This document shows, piece by piece, positions 51,260-62,780 of a stretch of 64,000 nucleotides of DNA; position 1 is the first letter of the stretch; every line of letters begins with the position of its first letter. A program made the translations under genes and the position numbers. The stretch spans positions 496,001-560,000 of the forward strand of contig JAHZIX010000045.1 of the NCBI GenBank assembly GCA_022601195.1, read 5' to 3'. The DNA is from Deltaproteobacteria bacterium. Lineage in GTDB: Bacteria > Acidobacteriota > Thermoanaerobaculia > Multivoradales > JAHZIX01. The notes beneath the pieces are model-generated. The model made no database searches and had not been told where the DNA came from. It saw nothing but the letters and a program-made list of their open reading frames with translations.

Positions 51260-52363
51260 CTAGAGGTTTCCTCGAATCGCTTGCTCACGCTCGATGGATT
51301 CGAAAAGGGCCTTGAAGTTGCCTTTTCCGAAACCTCGGCTTCCCTTTCGTTGAATGATCTCAAAAAAGAGGGTCGGGCGGTCTTCCACCGGCTTGGTGAA
51401 GAGCTGCAGTAGATAGCCGTCGTCGTCTCGGTCCACTAAGATTCCCAGTTCTTTTACCGCTTCGATTTCCTCGTCGATATCTCCCACCCGCTGAGGTAGC
51501 TCCTCATAGTAGCTGTCCGGAACCTCGAGAAACTCGATGCCATTGTTCTTCAGGTGGCGAATCGTCTTGAGGATATCGCCGGTGAGCAGGGCGACATGCT
51601 GAACCCCGGGGCCGTTGTTGAAGTCCAGATACTCTTCGATCTGACTCTTCTTGCGCCCCTCAGCGGGTTCGTTGATAGGAAACTTGACCACTTTGGAGTC
51701 GTCCGACATGACGATACTCATGAGGGCGCTGTATTCGGTAGAGATGTCCTTGTCGTCGAAGGTGATGTAGCGTTCGAAGCCGAGAATATTGGAATACCAA
51801 TCGGCCCATTGGTTCATCTTGCCCAGCTCGACGTTGCCGACGATGTGGTCCACGACCAGGAGGCCGGCATCTTGCCCGGCGACCTCTCGAACCTCGTACC
51901 CCGGTAGAAATGGCCCCGAGTAGTCTTTGAAGGAAAGTAGGGAGTGGATCGTGTCGCCGTAGGTTTGGATGGCGGCTCGCCGCACGGTGCCGTGTTCGTC
52001 GGTGAGGTCATGGGGCTCCATGACACTGGTAGCGCCTCGTTCGAGGGCCGCCGCATGGGCTAAATCGGCGTCAGCAACTTCGAAAGCGATATCCCTCACA
52101 CCGTCCCCGTGGCGCTGTAGGAAGGAGTTGATGGGCCCATCGGAGCCCAAGGGGGTGGTGAGCACGAAAGTTGCCTTCTTCTGGCGGAGGGCGTAGGAGG
52201 TGTTCTCCCGCTCACCTGTCTCTAGGCCGGAGTAGGCAAATTGTGAAAAACCGAAGGCGTTGCGGTAAAAGAAGCTCGCCTGTTTGGCGTTTCCAACCCA
52301 AAATTCGACATGGTGGATGCGCTTGAGTTCGAGAGGGTCTTGGCTCGATTTGTCCTTGCTCAC
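51260..52363 (-). CDS. hppD: 4-Hydroxyphenylpyruvate dioxygenase
   Basis: A 367-residue two-domain vicinal-oxygen-chelate enzyme converting 4-hydroxyphenylpyruvate to homogentisate. The C-terminal domain carries the three iron ligands: H in LLVVDHIVGNVE, H in GPGVQHVALLTGDI and E in TLFFEIIQRKGSRGFGKGN. The N-terminal domain begins IHHVEFWVGNAKQASFFYRN. Full length for the family. It heads the hppD-hmgA operon and is divergent from a MarR regulator, which is a likely controller. Confidence 0.95.
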   Translation of the reverse strand: MSKDKSSQDPLELKRIHHVEFWVGNAKQASFFYRNAFGFSQFAYSGLETGERENTSYALRQKKATFVLTTPLGSDGPINSFLQRHGDGVRDIAFEVADADLAHAAALERGATSVMEPHDLTDEHGTVRRAAIQTYGDTIHSLLSFKDYSGPFLPGYEVREVAGQDAGLLVVDHIVGNVELGKMNQWADWYSNILGFERYITFDDKDISTEYSALMSIVMSDDSKVVKFPINEPAEGRKKSQIEEYLDFNNGPGVQHVALLTGDILKTIRHLKNNGIEFLEVPDSYYEELPQRVGDIDEEIEAVKELGILVDRDDDGYLLQLFTKPVEDRPTLFFEIIQRKGSRGFGKGNFKALFESIEREQAIRGNL

Positions 52364-52424
52364 GGTATCCTCCAGAAAGTTTCTCTCATGGTTACTCAGG
52401 GCGATGAGTGAAATAGTCTACCAT

Positions 52425-52440
52425 GTAAACGATTGTTTGC
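52425..52440. promoter_or_regulatory. Candidate MarR operator in the hppD-marR divergent gap
   Basis: GTAAAC (52425-52430) and GTTTGC (52435-52440) form an imperfect inverted repeat (5 of 6 positions) around GATT. It lies 37 to 52 bases ahead of the MarR start codon, between the two divergent genes. MarR proteins usually bind such short palindromes in their own divergent promoters; the assignment is inference. Confidence 0.4.
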
Positions 52441-52479
52441 GCGGTGGCAGGTATCTTCAAGGTGAGGGGGGAGAGAATG

Positions 52480-52974
52480 ATGTCTGATCGAGTGGATGGC
52501 GGGGAAGAGGGGCAGCTCGCTGCGTCTTCGGCGACCTTGGAGCCAACGCCCAACTATGGGGTTCTGGAGGAGTGCATCGGCTACAACTTGAGGATCGCTT
52601 ATGCCTTCGCAAGTCAGTTGTTTGCTCAGGACTTCGACGGTCAGGACCTAGCCCCCATCCAATTTGCGGCTCTGGAGTTCATCGCCCACAACCCGGATTT
52701 ATCCCAACGCCAGATCGCGGCTCATATCGGCACCACCCCAACAGTGCTGGTCAAGCCTCTAGAGCGTCTTGAATCCATGGGGCTGGTGACTCGCACTCGG
52801 TCTGTGGAAGATCGACGGCGGTCTCGGGTACGTCTGACCGAGGAAGGAGGTGCCTTCCTCAACCAGGCGAGACCGCGCATTCTTCAAGTGGAGGATCGGC
52901 TGACCGCCAACCTGTCCAAGGACGAACGAGAGATGCTGTTGCGGCTGGTGCGGAAGCTCCTAGAAGTTCGCTAG
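52480..52974 (+). CDS. MarR-family transcriptional regulator
   Basis: A 164-residue winged-helix protein. Two adjacent ATGs (52477 and 52480) exist; 52480 is better spaced from GGGGGGAG, and a GTG at 52444 is weaker. Helix-turn-helix region: LAPIQFAALEFIAHNPDLS, RQIAAHIGTTPTVLVKPLER and the wing LVTRTRSVEDRRRSRVRLTEEG. MarR proteins are dimeric ligand-controlled repressors. Divergence from hppD suggests control by an aromatic intermediate such as homogentisate. It is convergent with the acetoacetyl-CoA synthetase gene. Confidence 0.88.
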   Translation: MSDRVDGGEEGQLAASSATLEPTPNYGVLEECIGYNLRIAYAFASQLFAQDFDGQDLAPIQFAALEFIAHNPDLSQRQIAAHIGTTPTVLVKPLERLESMGLVTRTRSVEDRRRSRVRLTEEGGAFLNQARPRILQVEDRLTANLSKDEREMLLRLVRKLLEVR

Positions 52975-53000
52975 CGAACCGCCGGATCGACGAGGCATGC

Positions 53001-55031
<2,031 letters not shown>

Positions 55032-56313
55032 TCGCCGAATCCGATGCGGGCGAAACCTTCCCGTTCACAAAAGCCCTTCAGGATGACTTCGTCTCCGTCT
55101 GCTAGGAAGCGTCGCTGCTCTCCGGAGGGCAGCTCCAGGGGCTCGGAGCCTCGCCAGGTGAGCTCCAGTAGGCATCCTCGACTGTCTTTGGCCTGCCCCG
55201 AAACCGTGCCGCTGGCCAGCAGGTCTCCCGGACGCAGGTTGCAACCATTGCTGGAGTGGTGAGTGATCATTTGTGCCACAGTCCAATAGAGGTCCGTGAA
55301 GCGGCCGCGGCTCAGGCGCACCGGCTCGATCTCTTCCGTCCTCATCTTCTCGCTTTGCAGCCAGACCTCGACAGATAGATCGATGCCGCCGGAGGTCGAA
55401 TTCTGCTCCGACGAAAGGTAGGGCAAGGGTTGCGGATCCGCTTCTGGGCGGTCAAAGGCGGCACTTCGGAAAGGTGCCAGGGCTTCTGCCGTGACCACCC
55501 AAGGAGAAATGCTGGTCGAGAAGCTCTTGGCGAGAAAGGGGCCCAAGGGTTGGTACTCCCACTTCTGCAGGTCTCTGGCGGACCAATCATTGACCAGACA
55601 AAGGCCAAAGAGGTGGTCCTCCGCTTGGTCGATGGGGATCGTCCTGCCTTGTTCGTTTCCAGGGCCGAGGAAAATGCCCACCTCCATCTCGTAGTCGAGA
55701 AGCTTAGAAGGGCCGAAGCTGGGCGCTTCCGCGTCGTCCGCCTTGGTTTGGCCACTAGGTCGCCGCACCGCCGAGCCGCTCACTACAATGGACGAAGCTC
55801 GGCCGTGGTAGCCGATGGGAATGTGCTTGTAGTTGGGCAGCAAGGGATTGTCTGGTCGAAACATGCTGCCAACGTTAGTGGCGTGAAACACCGATGCATA
55901 AAAATCTGTGTAATCCCCAATGCTCGCTGGGAGCTTCAGATCGATGTCCTTCATCGGAACCAGGGCCTTACTCACGGAGCGAATTCGTCCGGGGGCTGTA
56001 CCTTCCTGCAGCAATTCGACCAGGCGCCGTCGTAGTTCCTGGCGATCGTTCGTGTCCAGCGCCATCATCGCGTTGAGGTTAGAAGCCCGGGAGGCGCTGG
56101 CCGCAGCGAGCCCTTCCAGCAGGCCTGCTTCTTCGCAGCTGTGAAGGTCCAGAACCTGATCGCCGATGGCTACCCCAACGTGGGTCTGGCCCGAGTCGTC
56201 TCGCTGGAAGACTCCAAAGGGGAGGTTTTGGATGGGAAAGTCCGTGTCCGGCTTTGCGGCGGAAGCGACCCAGCTGGTGAGCTCGCGGTCATGGGTACGA
56301 TCGATTTGGTGGC

Positions 56314-57204
56314 TCATAGAAAAGACAGTCCTTTAAGGTCGTCGACGGGCTCCTCGAAGGAGCAGGATCCGTAGCTCATGGCGAAGTGCTGTCGAATTTC
56401 ACTCAGCCCCTCGATGGAAAGTTGGTGGTCTCTCCAGCGGATACCCTGGGAAGACATCGTCAGGTTAGCAGGGTCTGCCTCGACCAGCAGATCCGTCAGC
56501 TCTCGCTCGTCCAGAGCTCCAGTAGCAATAAAGCTTGCCGCGAGAAAAATATTGAGAAAGCCGAACATGTCGCCGAGATCGCTGTCGGTCTCGTAGGTCA
56601 ATCGGTAGAGGCCGCGGAGGGGATGATGTAGACCGGCGGTTGCCTTGAAAGCCACTGAGTGGTGGGCGCAAGCTCTCAGGAAAGCTGCGACCTGGGAGAC
56701 CGAAGGAAAGGCGTCTGCGGTTACACCGCCGGTACGGATTTTCGCCAACCCTCCGGCTCGGGCCAGCTCTTTCACCAGCGGCTCGGGGTTCTGGTCTACG
56801 GGAATTTCGAAGAAAATGGGGATCCCTTGGGGCAGCACCTGTTGAGCGTGGCGAATGTCCTGGGCCGAAGTGGCGATGGCCTCTATGGATCCCAAGCGCA
56901 AGGGGCCATCCTGCTGACGTTTCCGGAAGGCTGCCAAGGCTGCTGCGGCTTTGTCCGGGTTGGCTCCGGCTAGAACGCTGAGCTCCCACGGTGGGGAGCC
57001 GGAATCCGGCAGCAAGCCCTCGGCTGCTGCCTCCAACTCCTCAAGGCGAGAGGCTGGCACCACGAATCGACCCAACATCCACGACTCCGCCGAGGCTCGA
57101 TACCTGGAGTAAAGCTCCACCGCCGGCTTCATCTCCAGCTTGGCAGGTGGAAAAAGGCCGGCAAAATCAATCATGTCCGCAAGGAACTGGCGTGGTGTGC
57201 TCAT
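56314..57204 (-). CDS. Unknown protein of the tyrosine-degradation operon
   Basis: A 296-residue cytoplasmic protein starting at the ATG at 57204 (MSTPRQFLADMIDFAGLFPP); the frame continues upstream to 57540 without family-like sequence. It shows alternating strands and helices with barrel-like rhythm: WMLGRFVVPASRLEEL, LRLGSIEAIATSAQDIRHA, GIPIFFEIPVDQNP, GGLAKIRTGGVTADAFPS, VAFKATAGLHHPLRG. The late FKATAGLHHPLR resembles the phosphate/substrate loop of TIM-barrel enzymes. No known family was recognised. The 4-base overlap with fahA means it is co-translated with the pathway, and it could be a missing isomerase or an accessory enzyme; that is speculation. Confidence 0.6.
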   Translation of the reverse strand: MSTPRQFLADMIDFAGLFPPAKLEMKPAVELYSRYRASAESWMLGRFVVPASRLEELEAAAEGLLPDSGSPPWELSVLAGANPDKAAAALAAFRKRQQDGPLRLGSIEAIATSAQDIRHAQQVLPQGIPIFFEIPVDQNPEPLVKELARAGGLAKIRTGGVTADAFPSVSQVAAFLRACAHHSVAFKATAGLHHPLRGLYRLTYETDSDLGDMFGFLNIFLAASFIATGALDERELTDLLVEADPANLTMSSQGIRWRDHQLSIEGLSEIRQHFAMSYGSCSFEEPVDDLKGLSFL

Positions 57205-57394
57205 CTTTCGTGATCCTTCGGCAGGTGGCCTGAGGCTGAGCCGGCGATTATAGTCCACCCGGGCTGGGAAACTAGGCTCAACCCGGATCGAAGTCGAGTC
57301 CCAGTGCGGCATCTGGCAAAATCCAGTCCACTGGGAGAAGATGACGCATCCTTCGGAGCCATCCGATGGTACCCAGAAAAGGAGAAGGTTGTTC

Positions 57395-58744
57395 ATGAGC
57401 GGATTGGGGAGAGCTTCGCGGAAAGCAATCAAGGGGGTTCTACGTCGTTTTCCGGCTGGTCTGAAGTTGGCAGATGGTGTGCTGGACGGAGCCGTTCGCT
57501 TGATTCTCGCTCCCCAAGTGGACATCCCCCCGGCTGCCAAAACCCACGATCCGAAAGATCTTGCTGCGCGGACGGATTCCTTGAATGAAGCGGCGGAAGG
57601 GTACTTTTCCGACTACCCGTACCAAGAGTTCATCCTCAACAAGCCCTACAGTGATCCCTTGGGCTTTCCCCAGCATCTTTTCAATCTGGGGGTTCTCTTT
57701 CATTGGTTGCGACTCAGCCCCGGTGATGTCGTTGCAGAGCTCGGAGCCGGTACGGCTTGGGTCTCTCACTTTCTCAACCTCTATGGCTGCCGCACCATAG
57801 CGATCGACGTGTCCTCTACGGCCTTGGACCTGGCAAAAGAGCTGTTCGAGCGAGATCGCCGGACTCGTTGGGACTTGGAGCCGCGCTTTCTGCCCTATGA
57901 CGGTCGTCGCTTCCCTCTCGAAGATGCCTCTTGCGATCGCATCGTTGTGCACGACGCCTTTCATCACATCCCCAACCAACACGAGATTCTCAGCGAGATG
58001 GCTCGGGTGCTACGTCCCGGGGGAGTCGTCGCCATGGTGGAGCCGGGTCGCCAGCATTCTCTGACGGCGGATAGTCGCAAAGAGATGGAAGAGACAGGCG
58101 TGCTCGAGAACGACATCGTGGTCGAGGACCTGGCTGAAGTGGCGCGGGAGAGTGGATTTACCAAAACGACGGTGGTGCCGGTTAGCCTGGCCGCGACCAT
58201 GGAAGTCCCCGCCCGGGACTTGACCTCTTTTCTCAAGGGAAAGGGCTTTCGTCCCTATTGGTCAAAGCTGTCGTCGAACCTATTAGCCGGCCACTACATT
58301 CTGATGTACAAGGGAGACTACCGTCCCACCACCCGGCGTCCAGAACGGCTCGAGGCGAAGATCGAAATCCTAGAGCCCCAGCTCGGAGCCAAGGGGCTTA
58401 CAGGGAAAGTGGGAGAGGAGACGAGAGTCAGGTGCCGGATATCCAACCGCGGGGATACCGTTTGGCTGGGGGAGTCGGCCGGTCGGCCCGGTTGCACCCG
58501 CATCGGTGGCCATCTCTATAGAGGGGATGAGCCAAAGGCCCTGGACTACGATTGGTACCGAGGGCTGTTCGAAGAGGCTATCGAGCCCGGAGAGGTCATC
58601 GACCGGGAACTTGTCTTCCCCGCCATCTTGGAGCCCGGTCCATACCGAGTGGTTCTCGATATGGTTGCCGAGGGCGTCCTGTGGTTCGCTCAGAAGGGTT
58701 CCCCGACCCTGGAGTTTCATTTCGAAGTTTCCTCGAATTCGTAG
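57395..58744 (+). CDS. SAM-dependent methyltransferase with C-terminal beta-sandwich domain
   Basis: A 449-residue protein starting at the ATG at 57395, preceded by GGAGAAGG. Class I methyltransferase motifs: VVAELGAGTAWVSHFL (motif I), TIAIDVSSTALDLAKEL, RIVVHDAFHHIPNQHEILSE and ARVLRPGGVVAMVEPG. Residues about 330-449 form a separate domain with an immunoglobulin-like strand pattern (GEETRVRCRISNRGDTVWLG, LVFPAILEPGPYRVVLDMVA), a fusion seen in enzymes modifying surface glycans. The N-terminus has a basic patch (SRKAIKGVLRRF). The substrate is unknown. Divergent from the tyrosine operon. Confidence 0.75.
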   Translation: MSGLGRASRKAIKGVLRRFPAGLKLADGVLDGAVRLILAPQVDIPPAAKTHDPKDLAARTDSLNEAAEGYFSDYPYQEFILNKPYSDPLGFPQHLFNLGVLFHWLRLSPGDVVAELGAGTAWVSHFLNLYGCRTIAIDVSSTALDLAKELFERDRRTRWDLEPRFLPYDGRRFPLEDASCDRIVVHDAFHHIPNQHEILSEMARVLRPGGVVAMVEPGRQHSLTADSRKEMEETGVLENDIVVEDLAEVARESGFTKTTVVPVSLAATMEVPARDLTSFLKGKGFRPYWSKLSSNLLAGHYILMYKGDYRPTTRRPERLEAKIEILEPQLGAKGLTGKVGEETRVRCRISNRGDTVWLGESAGRPGCTRIGGHLYRGDEPKALDYDWYRGLFEEAIEPGEVIDRELVFPAILEPGPYRVVLDMVAEGVLWFAQKGSPTLEFHFEVSSNS

Positions 58745-58864
58745 CACCTCTTCGCTACGAACGTCGGCTCCCGAAACCTCTAATACTCCATCTCCCAGGC
58801 CCCCATCTTCGGGATTTCAGTCCGCCAGATCTGAGTCCCTAGGCCCGCAGCAACCTCCAAGCCC

Positions 58865-61186
58865 TCAGCGGTTGCTCACCAAATCTTGTAGTCGGGCGCG
58901 GGCGCGAGGGGCGACCAGAGGACCATCATTGTGAAAGAGGCGAGCTCCAGAGACAGCGGCAGCTCTTTCCAGGGCTTCCTTGGCCTGATCGTAGTATTCC
59001 GGGCCGATGGCTCTCAATGCCGTGGCGAGCCAATAGTCCACCGCAGCCTGGCCCAGTCCTGGGCCTTGGGGAGCACGAATGCCTCGCAGAACTCGAACCG
59101 CATCTTCCCAGGCTCCACCATGTAGGAAGACGGCGGCCTGGTTGAGGGAGAGAAGCCATGCGGGAGTGGTGGACTCCCGATCGTTGGACTCCGAGGCGAC
59201 CGCAGCAGCGACAACGGCATAGATCAAGTCTGGAGAGTCCAGAGGGATGACCGCTGGGCTGCTGCCCAACCCCACATCCAATGTTCGCCGCCCAGCGATA
59301 TTGGCGAGCTCGACACTGAAACTGGATCCGGGGCGCATCGATTCGAGAGATTTTTGAACCTCGGCGACTGTGGTCACTGGTTCTCCACTCACCGAGAGAA
59401 TGGTGTCTCCGAGGAGAACCCCCGCTTTGGCTGCTGGTCCTTGGGGGTCGAGGTAGACGACCACCGGGCCCTCCGCAGCACCGGAATCCAGGAGGCCGGC
59501 CCCAAACCAGGCACGCTGACTGGCGAAGGGGTTGTCAAAGGCCTCGAACAAGGTTGGAACCGCCTCCTCCTTGTCGAGGGCTAGGCGTTGACGATCCGGC
59601 CATGCTGGGGCCGGGGCCGTGGGTAGGAACCAGAGGTCGGCGAAATCGGCGATGAGGTCGTCCGAAAGAACAGCCAGGACATAGACGGAGCCAGGGGCGG
59701 TGCGATCTGCCTCCTTTTGAAGGCTCAGCCAATCCGGTGCAGTCTCGCTGCTATTGCCACTGGGACCCGCGGCCAAGCGGCGAAGAGCTGTGGCCTCGAA
59801 GCCAGATTGGCGAGCGAGCTGCTCTCCCGCATCGGACCGATCCAGGAAGGTCCAATTGTCTAGATTCGCGCTCTGCTGGCTCAAGCTAGCCATGAGCTTG
59901 TTGGCGGCCGGTCGGTCGCCACCTAGCACCCCTAGAAGGGTGAGGGCAGGCCGAAGCCGAACATCCACTTCGAAGGTCTTCGCGTCCTGGACAGAAACCT
60001 GCGTCTCGAAAAATCCCGAGGTGCCGTCCTTGACCCCCACGCGGTACTCCCCGGGAGCTAGAAGCAAGCGCCCGTCCGTAGAGTTCACCGGTACCGGCTG
60101 AACCGCCTTTTCATCCACCTGGACCACCGCTTTTCGGGGCAGACCTCGAAGAAGGATGGTTCCTTCGGTTCGCTCCAGGTCGGCGATTCCAGCGTTGTAA
60201 TCCTTGAGCTCGGGGACGTTGACCTGGAAGCGGTGGGGTCGGTATCCCTCCTTGAGAACTTCGATGCGATGAACTCCAGGCTGGAGGCCGCCGACCCGAA
60301 GAGGCGCCGAGTACTCCGCCCGGTCGGCGTCTGCGGGGGAATCTATCAAGGGGTAGTCGTCGGGAATGACCCCTCCGGTGATTCCGCTTTCGACCTCATC
60401 GATGATCACTTGAGCCCCTGGAGGGCGGCTGACCAGAAGGATCATGGCACTGTTGCGCTCCAGGGTGAGGTCGAGGGGGATCTCGTTTCCGCCTCGGATC
60501 TCCAGCGGCATCTCGATATCTGCATACCCTGGGCGAGTCGCCGTCACGGTCAGAGGGCCGGTGGGGACTGCCACTGAGGGCCGACTGAGGTCGAGGAGGC
60601 GGCCGGCGACGCGAACCTCGGTATCGGCGGGTGACACAGTCAACTTCAGGAAGCCCACTCGTTCTTTCTTGAGGCTGGAGAACCGGTTTAGCAATTTGGG
60701 GGAGACCAAAGCAGAATCAAACTCGAAGCCGGGGTCTACGGCAATGAGCCGAAGGAGGTCTTCCGCCATAGCGTCGTCATTGCCGAGGTTGAAACTCGCC
60801 CGCGCTCGGTAGCCGAGACTCCTGGAGAGAAGGCTTTTTTCCGTTGGGTCGTCGCTGCTGCGGGAAGTGAGGGTTTCGATCAGCTCGCTAAATAGAGGGG
60901 ATGCTTGGGCGAGATCCGTGGCTTCCAGGAAGGTGGTCTCGGCTTTGCGAAAGCGTTCTTCCAGCTCGCTCAGGGAAAGGGCCTCATTGGCGATCTGCTG
61001 GTAGTTTTCCGGAGGTAAGTCGACCTCTTCGATCTGTGCCCCGGCGGTGCCGCCGACGAACCAGATCAGCGAGAGTAGGGCGGCAGGGAAGAGGCCGGTT
61101 TTCCTGTGCGCTCGATTCATTTGGGGGCCCAATCCTTGTTCCATCCCATCTAGTTTCGAGGCCTGTTCCTTGGAAGATCTGTTCAT
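58865..61186 (-). CDS. Exported PEGA/PDZ protein
   Basis: A 773-residue protein. The ATG at 61186 overlaps the stop of the gene upstream (ATGA); an ATG at 61120 would give a more standard signal peptide (GLFPAALLSLIWFVGGTAGA). Residues 60-170 look like a helical repeat. PEGA-type domains follow: FLKLTVSPADTEVRVAGRLL, ILLVSRPPGAQVIIDEVESG and GTILLRGLPRKAVVQVDEKA. A PDZ domain (VVVYLDPQGPAAKAGVLLGD, ILSVSGEPVTTVAEVQKSL) is near residue 600. It probably assembles at the envelope with the co-transcribed TPR/NHL protein and the PEGA kinase. Confidence 0.75.
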   Translation of the reverse strand: MNRSSKEQASKLDGMEQGLGPQMNRAHRKTGLFPAALLSLIWFVGGTAGAQIEEVDLPPENYQQIANEALSLSELEERFRKAETTFLEATDLAQASPLFSELIETLTSRSSDDPTEKSLLSRSLGYRARASFNLGNDDAMAEDLLRLIAVDPGFEFDSALVSPKLLNRFSSLKKERVGFLKLTVSPADTEVRVAGRLLDLSRPSVAVPTGPLTVTATRPGYADIEMPLEIRGGNEIPLDLTLERNSAMILLVSRPPGAQVIIDEVESGITGGVIPDDYPLIDSPADADRAEYSAPLRVGGLQPGVHRIEVLKEGYRPHRFQVNVPELKDYNAGIADLERTEGTILLRGLPRKAVVQVDEKAVQPVPVNSTDGRLLLAPGEYRVGVKDGTSGFFETQVSVQDAKTFEVDVRLRPALTLLGVLGGDRPAANKLMASLSQQSANLDNWTFLDRSDAGEQLARQSGFEATALRRLAAGPSGNSSETAPDWLSLQKEADRTAPGSVYVLAVLSDDLIADFADLWFLPTAPAPAWPDRQRLALDKEEAVPTLFEAFDNPFASQRAWFGAGLLDSGAAEGPVVVYLDPQGPAAKAGVLLGDTILSVSGEPVTTVAEVQKSLESMRPGSSFSVELANIAGRRTLDVGLGSSPAVIPLDSPDLIYAVVAAAVASESNDRESTTPAWLLSLNQAAVFLHGGAWEDAVRVLRGIRAPQGPGLGQAAVDYWLATALRAIGPEYYDQAKEALERAAAVSGARLFHNDGPLVAPRARARLQDLVSNR

Positions 61187-62727
61187 TCGAGCACCACGAC
61201 TCCGGGAAGGCGGTTGTCAGCAATGATCAGCCGCCCGCTTCCGTCAACCGTCAGGTCCAAGGGATTTCGGAGGGCGATGCCGCCGGGTAGTTGAGGGCCC
61301 AACGAAGTCAGCCGGGATCCATCGGTAGCGAAGATATCGACTCGGGCGGCAGCTCGGTCTAGGACGTAGATCTGACCAGCCGCGTCCACATCCACGGCCA
61401 CTGGCTTTTGCCAATCACCACGCGCTGCCAAACCGAGAACCTCGCCATTGGCACTGTACCGAGTAACTCGGTTCGTCTTGGCATCCAGAACGTACATTCG
61501 GCCGCGGGAATCCTGAGCTAGGTCCACTGGGTCGCCACTGGCCAAAGTGTTGAGATAGGACCCTTTGGGAACGAAAACGACGACCCTCTTGGCCTTGGAG
61601 TCGAGCAAATACCATTGACCGAAAGCGCCTCTTTCGCCAGAGGCGATTTCTTTGACCGGCTCTGCCTTCGAGCCGTTGCGGGCAACAAAGGTCTTGCTCC
61701 ACAAATCTTCCATGCGCCTCAGGTCGGCCCCGTCGGAGAGAAAAGCTTCCTCTGCCGACCACCAGGGCCGGCCGGGATTCTTGGCCTGACGTCGCTTCTT
61801 GATGGCCCCTCCGGCCCCCAATTCGATCACCGTCCCAGTACCGCGATCGGCGATGAGGAGGTGCCCGGAATCATTGGCACTGACTCCTACGGGCTTTTTG
61901 AGGACGATCCCTGGGACCGCCAAGAGTCTCGCCTGAAGCCAGCGATCTCGACCGGCGGCCGGTCGAAGGAAAAGCCGGTGGATCAAAGTAAGGCGACGCC
62001 GAGCGTCGGCGGCCGCTCCGGAATCAGCTTCCGGGTGACCACCGGATTCGTTGTGGAGGAGAACTCGTTGGAGCTCGTCGGCAGCCGCGACCCAATCCCC
62101 CTCCGCCAGTAGAATTTCCGCCAGACCAACCCGGGCTTGAGAGGTCCAGGGTGAAGATGTCTCTTCCTCGATGGCGCTAACGAAGGCTGCTGCTGCTCGA
62201 GAAGCCTCCCCTAGTTGAAGGCTGAGCCGACCGCTCTCGACCCGTGCTCGGTGCCGCCAATCCAGCCTCGGGTAGCTCTCTCGACCGAATAGCAGCGGCA
62301 CCCGATGCAGGGTCGTTCTAGCCTCTTCGACATCTTGGGGATTCTTCGGGTTGTCGGTGAGCATTTTTGCCAGGAGGACGTAGGCAGCCGCAGCAAAAGG
62401 AGAACGCGGATAGTCTCCGGTCAGGCGTCGAGCAGCGGTCTCGGCACCGTCACGATCCCCTTGGGCTGCCCGTCCTTGGATCAGCAGGAACAAAGCCTCC
62501 TCCGCCTGCTGGCTCTCGGGGAATCGCTCCACCAGGAGCTCATACTCCTTCAGGGCAGCCTGAGTCTCGCCACTTTTTTGTAGCCGACTGGCCTCCAGCA
62601 AGAGGCGGCCGGCCGCCGGATCCGAGGAGCGTTCCTGGGCAGAGACCCCACCGATCCCTGGCGCCAGAACCAGAGCTAGAAGCAACCAGACCCAATGGGG
62701 CAGCGGCTGGGGCCGCGGGATTGTCAT
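61183..62727 (-). CDS. Exported TPR and NHL-repeat protein
   Basis: A 514-residue protein with a signal peptide (VWLLLALVLAPGIGGVSAQ). The first half is TPR/BamD-like: LLLEASRLQKSGETQAALKE, YELLVERFPESQQAEEALFL and YPRSPFAAAAYVLLAKML. The second half has NHL/six-bladed propeller strands: VGVSANDSGHLLIADRGTGT, VDLAQDSRGRMYVLDAKTNR, VAVDVDAAGQIYVLDRAAAR and LDLTVDGSGRLIIADNRLPG. Such propellers bind proteins or ligands; no enzyme site is seen. The start at 62727 (ATG) is preferred over GTG at 62730. Coupled to the PEGA/PDZ gene by a 4-base overlap; the kinase gene ends 53 bases upstream. Confidence 0.75.
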   Translation of the reverse strand: MTIPRPQPLPHWVWLLLALVLAPGIGGVSAQERSSDPAAGRLLLEASRLQKSGETQAALKEYELLVERFPESQQAEEALFLLIQGRAAQGDRDGAETAARRLTGDYPRSPFAAAAYVLLAKMLTDNPKNPQDVEEARTTLHRVPLLFGRESYPRLDWRHRARVESGRLSLQLGEASRAAAAFVSAIEEETSSPWTSQARVGLAEILLAEGDWVAAADELQRVLLHNESGGHPEADSGAAADARRRLTLIHRLFLRPAAGRDRWLQARLLAVPGIVLKKPVGVSANDSGHLLIADRGTGTVIELGAGGAIKKRRQAKNPGRPWWSAEEAFLSDGADLRRMEDLWSKTFVARNGSKAEPVKEIASGERGAFGQWYLLDSKAKRVVVFVPKGSYLNTLASGDPVDLAQDSRGRMYVLDAKTNRVTRYSANGEVLGLAARGDWQKPVAVDVDAAGQIYVLDRAAARVDIFATDGSRLTSLGPQLPGGIALRNPLDLTVDGSGRLIIADNRLPGVVVLE

Positions 62728-62780
62728 CACGTTATTGCCTTTACCATTCTACTCCGAGGCCTTGCTGCTCCGAGACCCGG

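Noticed and set aside
57205..57540. Longer N-terminus for the unknown tyrosine-operon gene
   Set aside because: The extra 112 residues are low quality and overlap the divergent methyltransferase promoter and start; the ATG at 57204 gives a sensible N-terminus.
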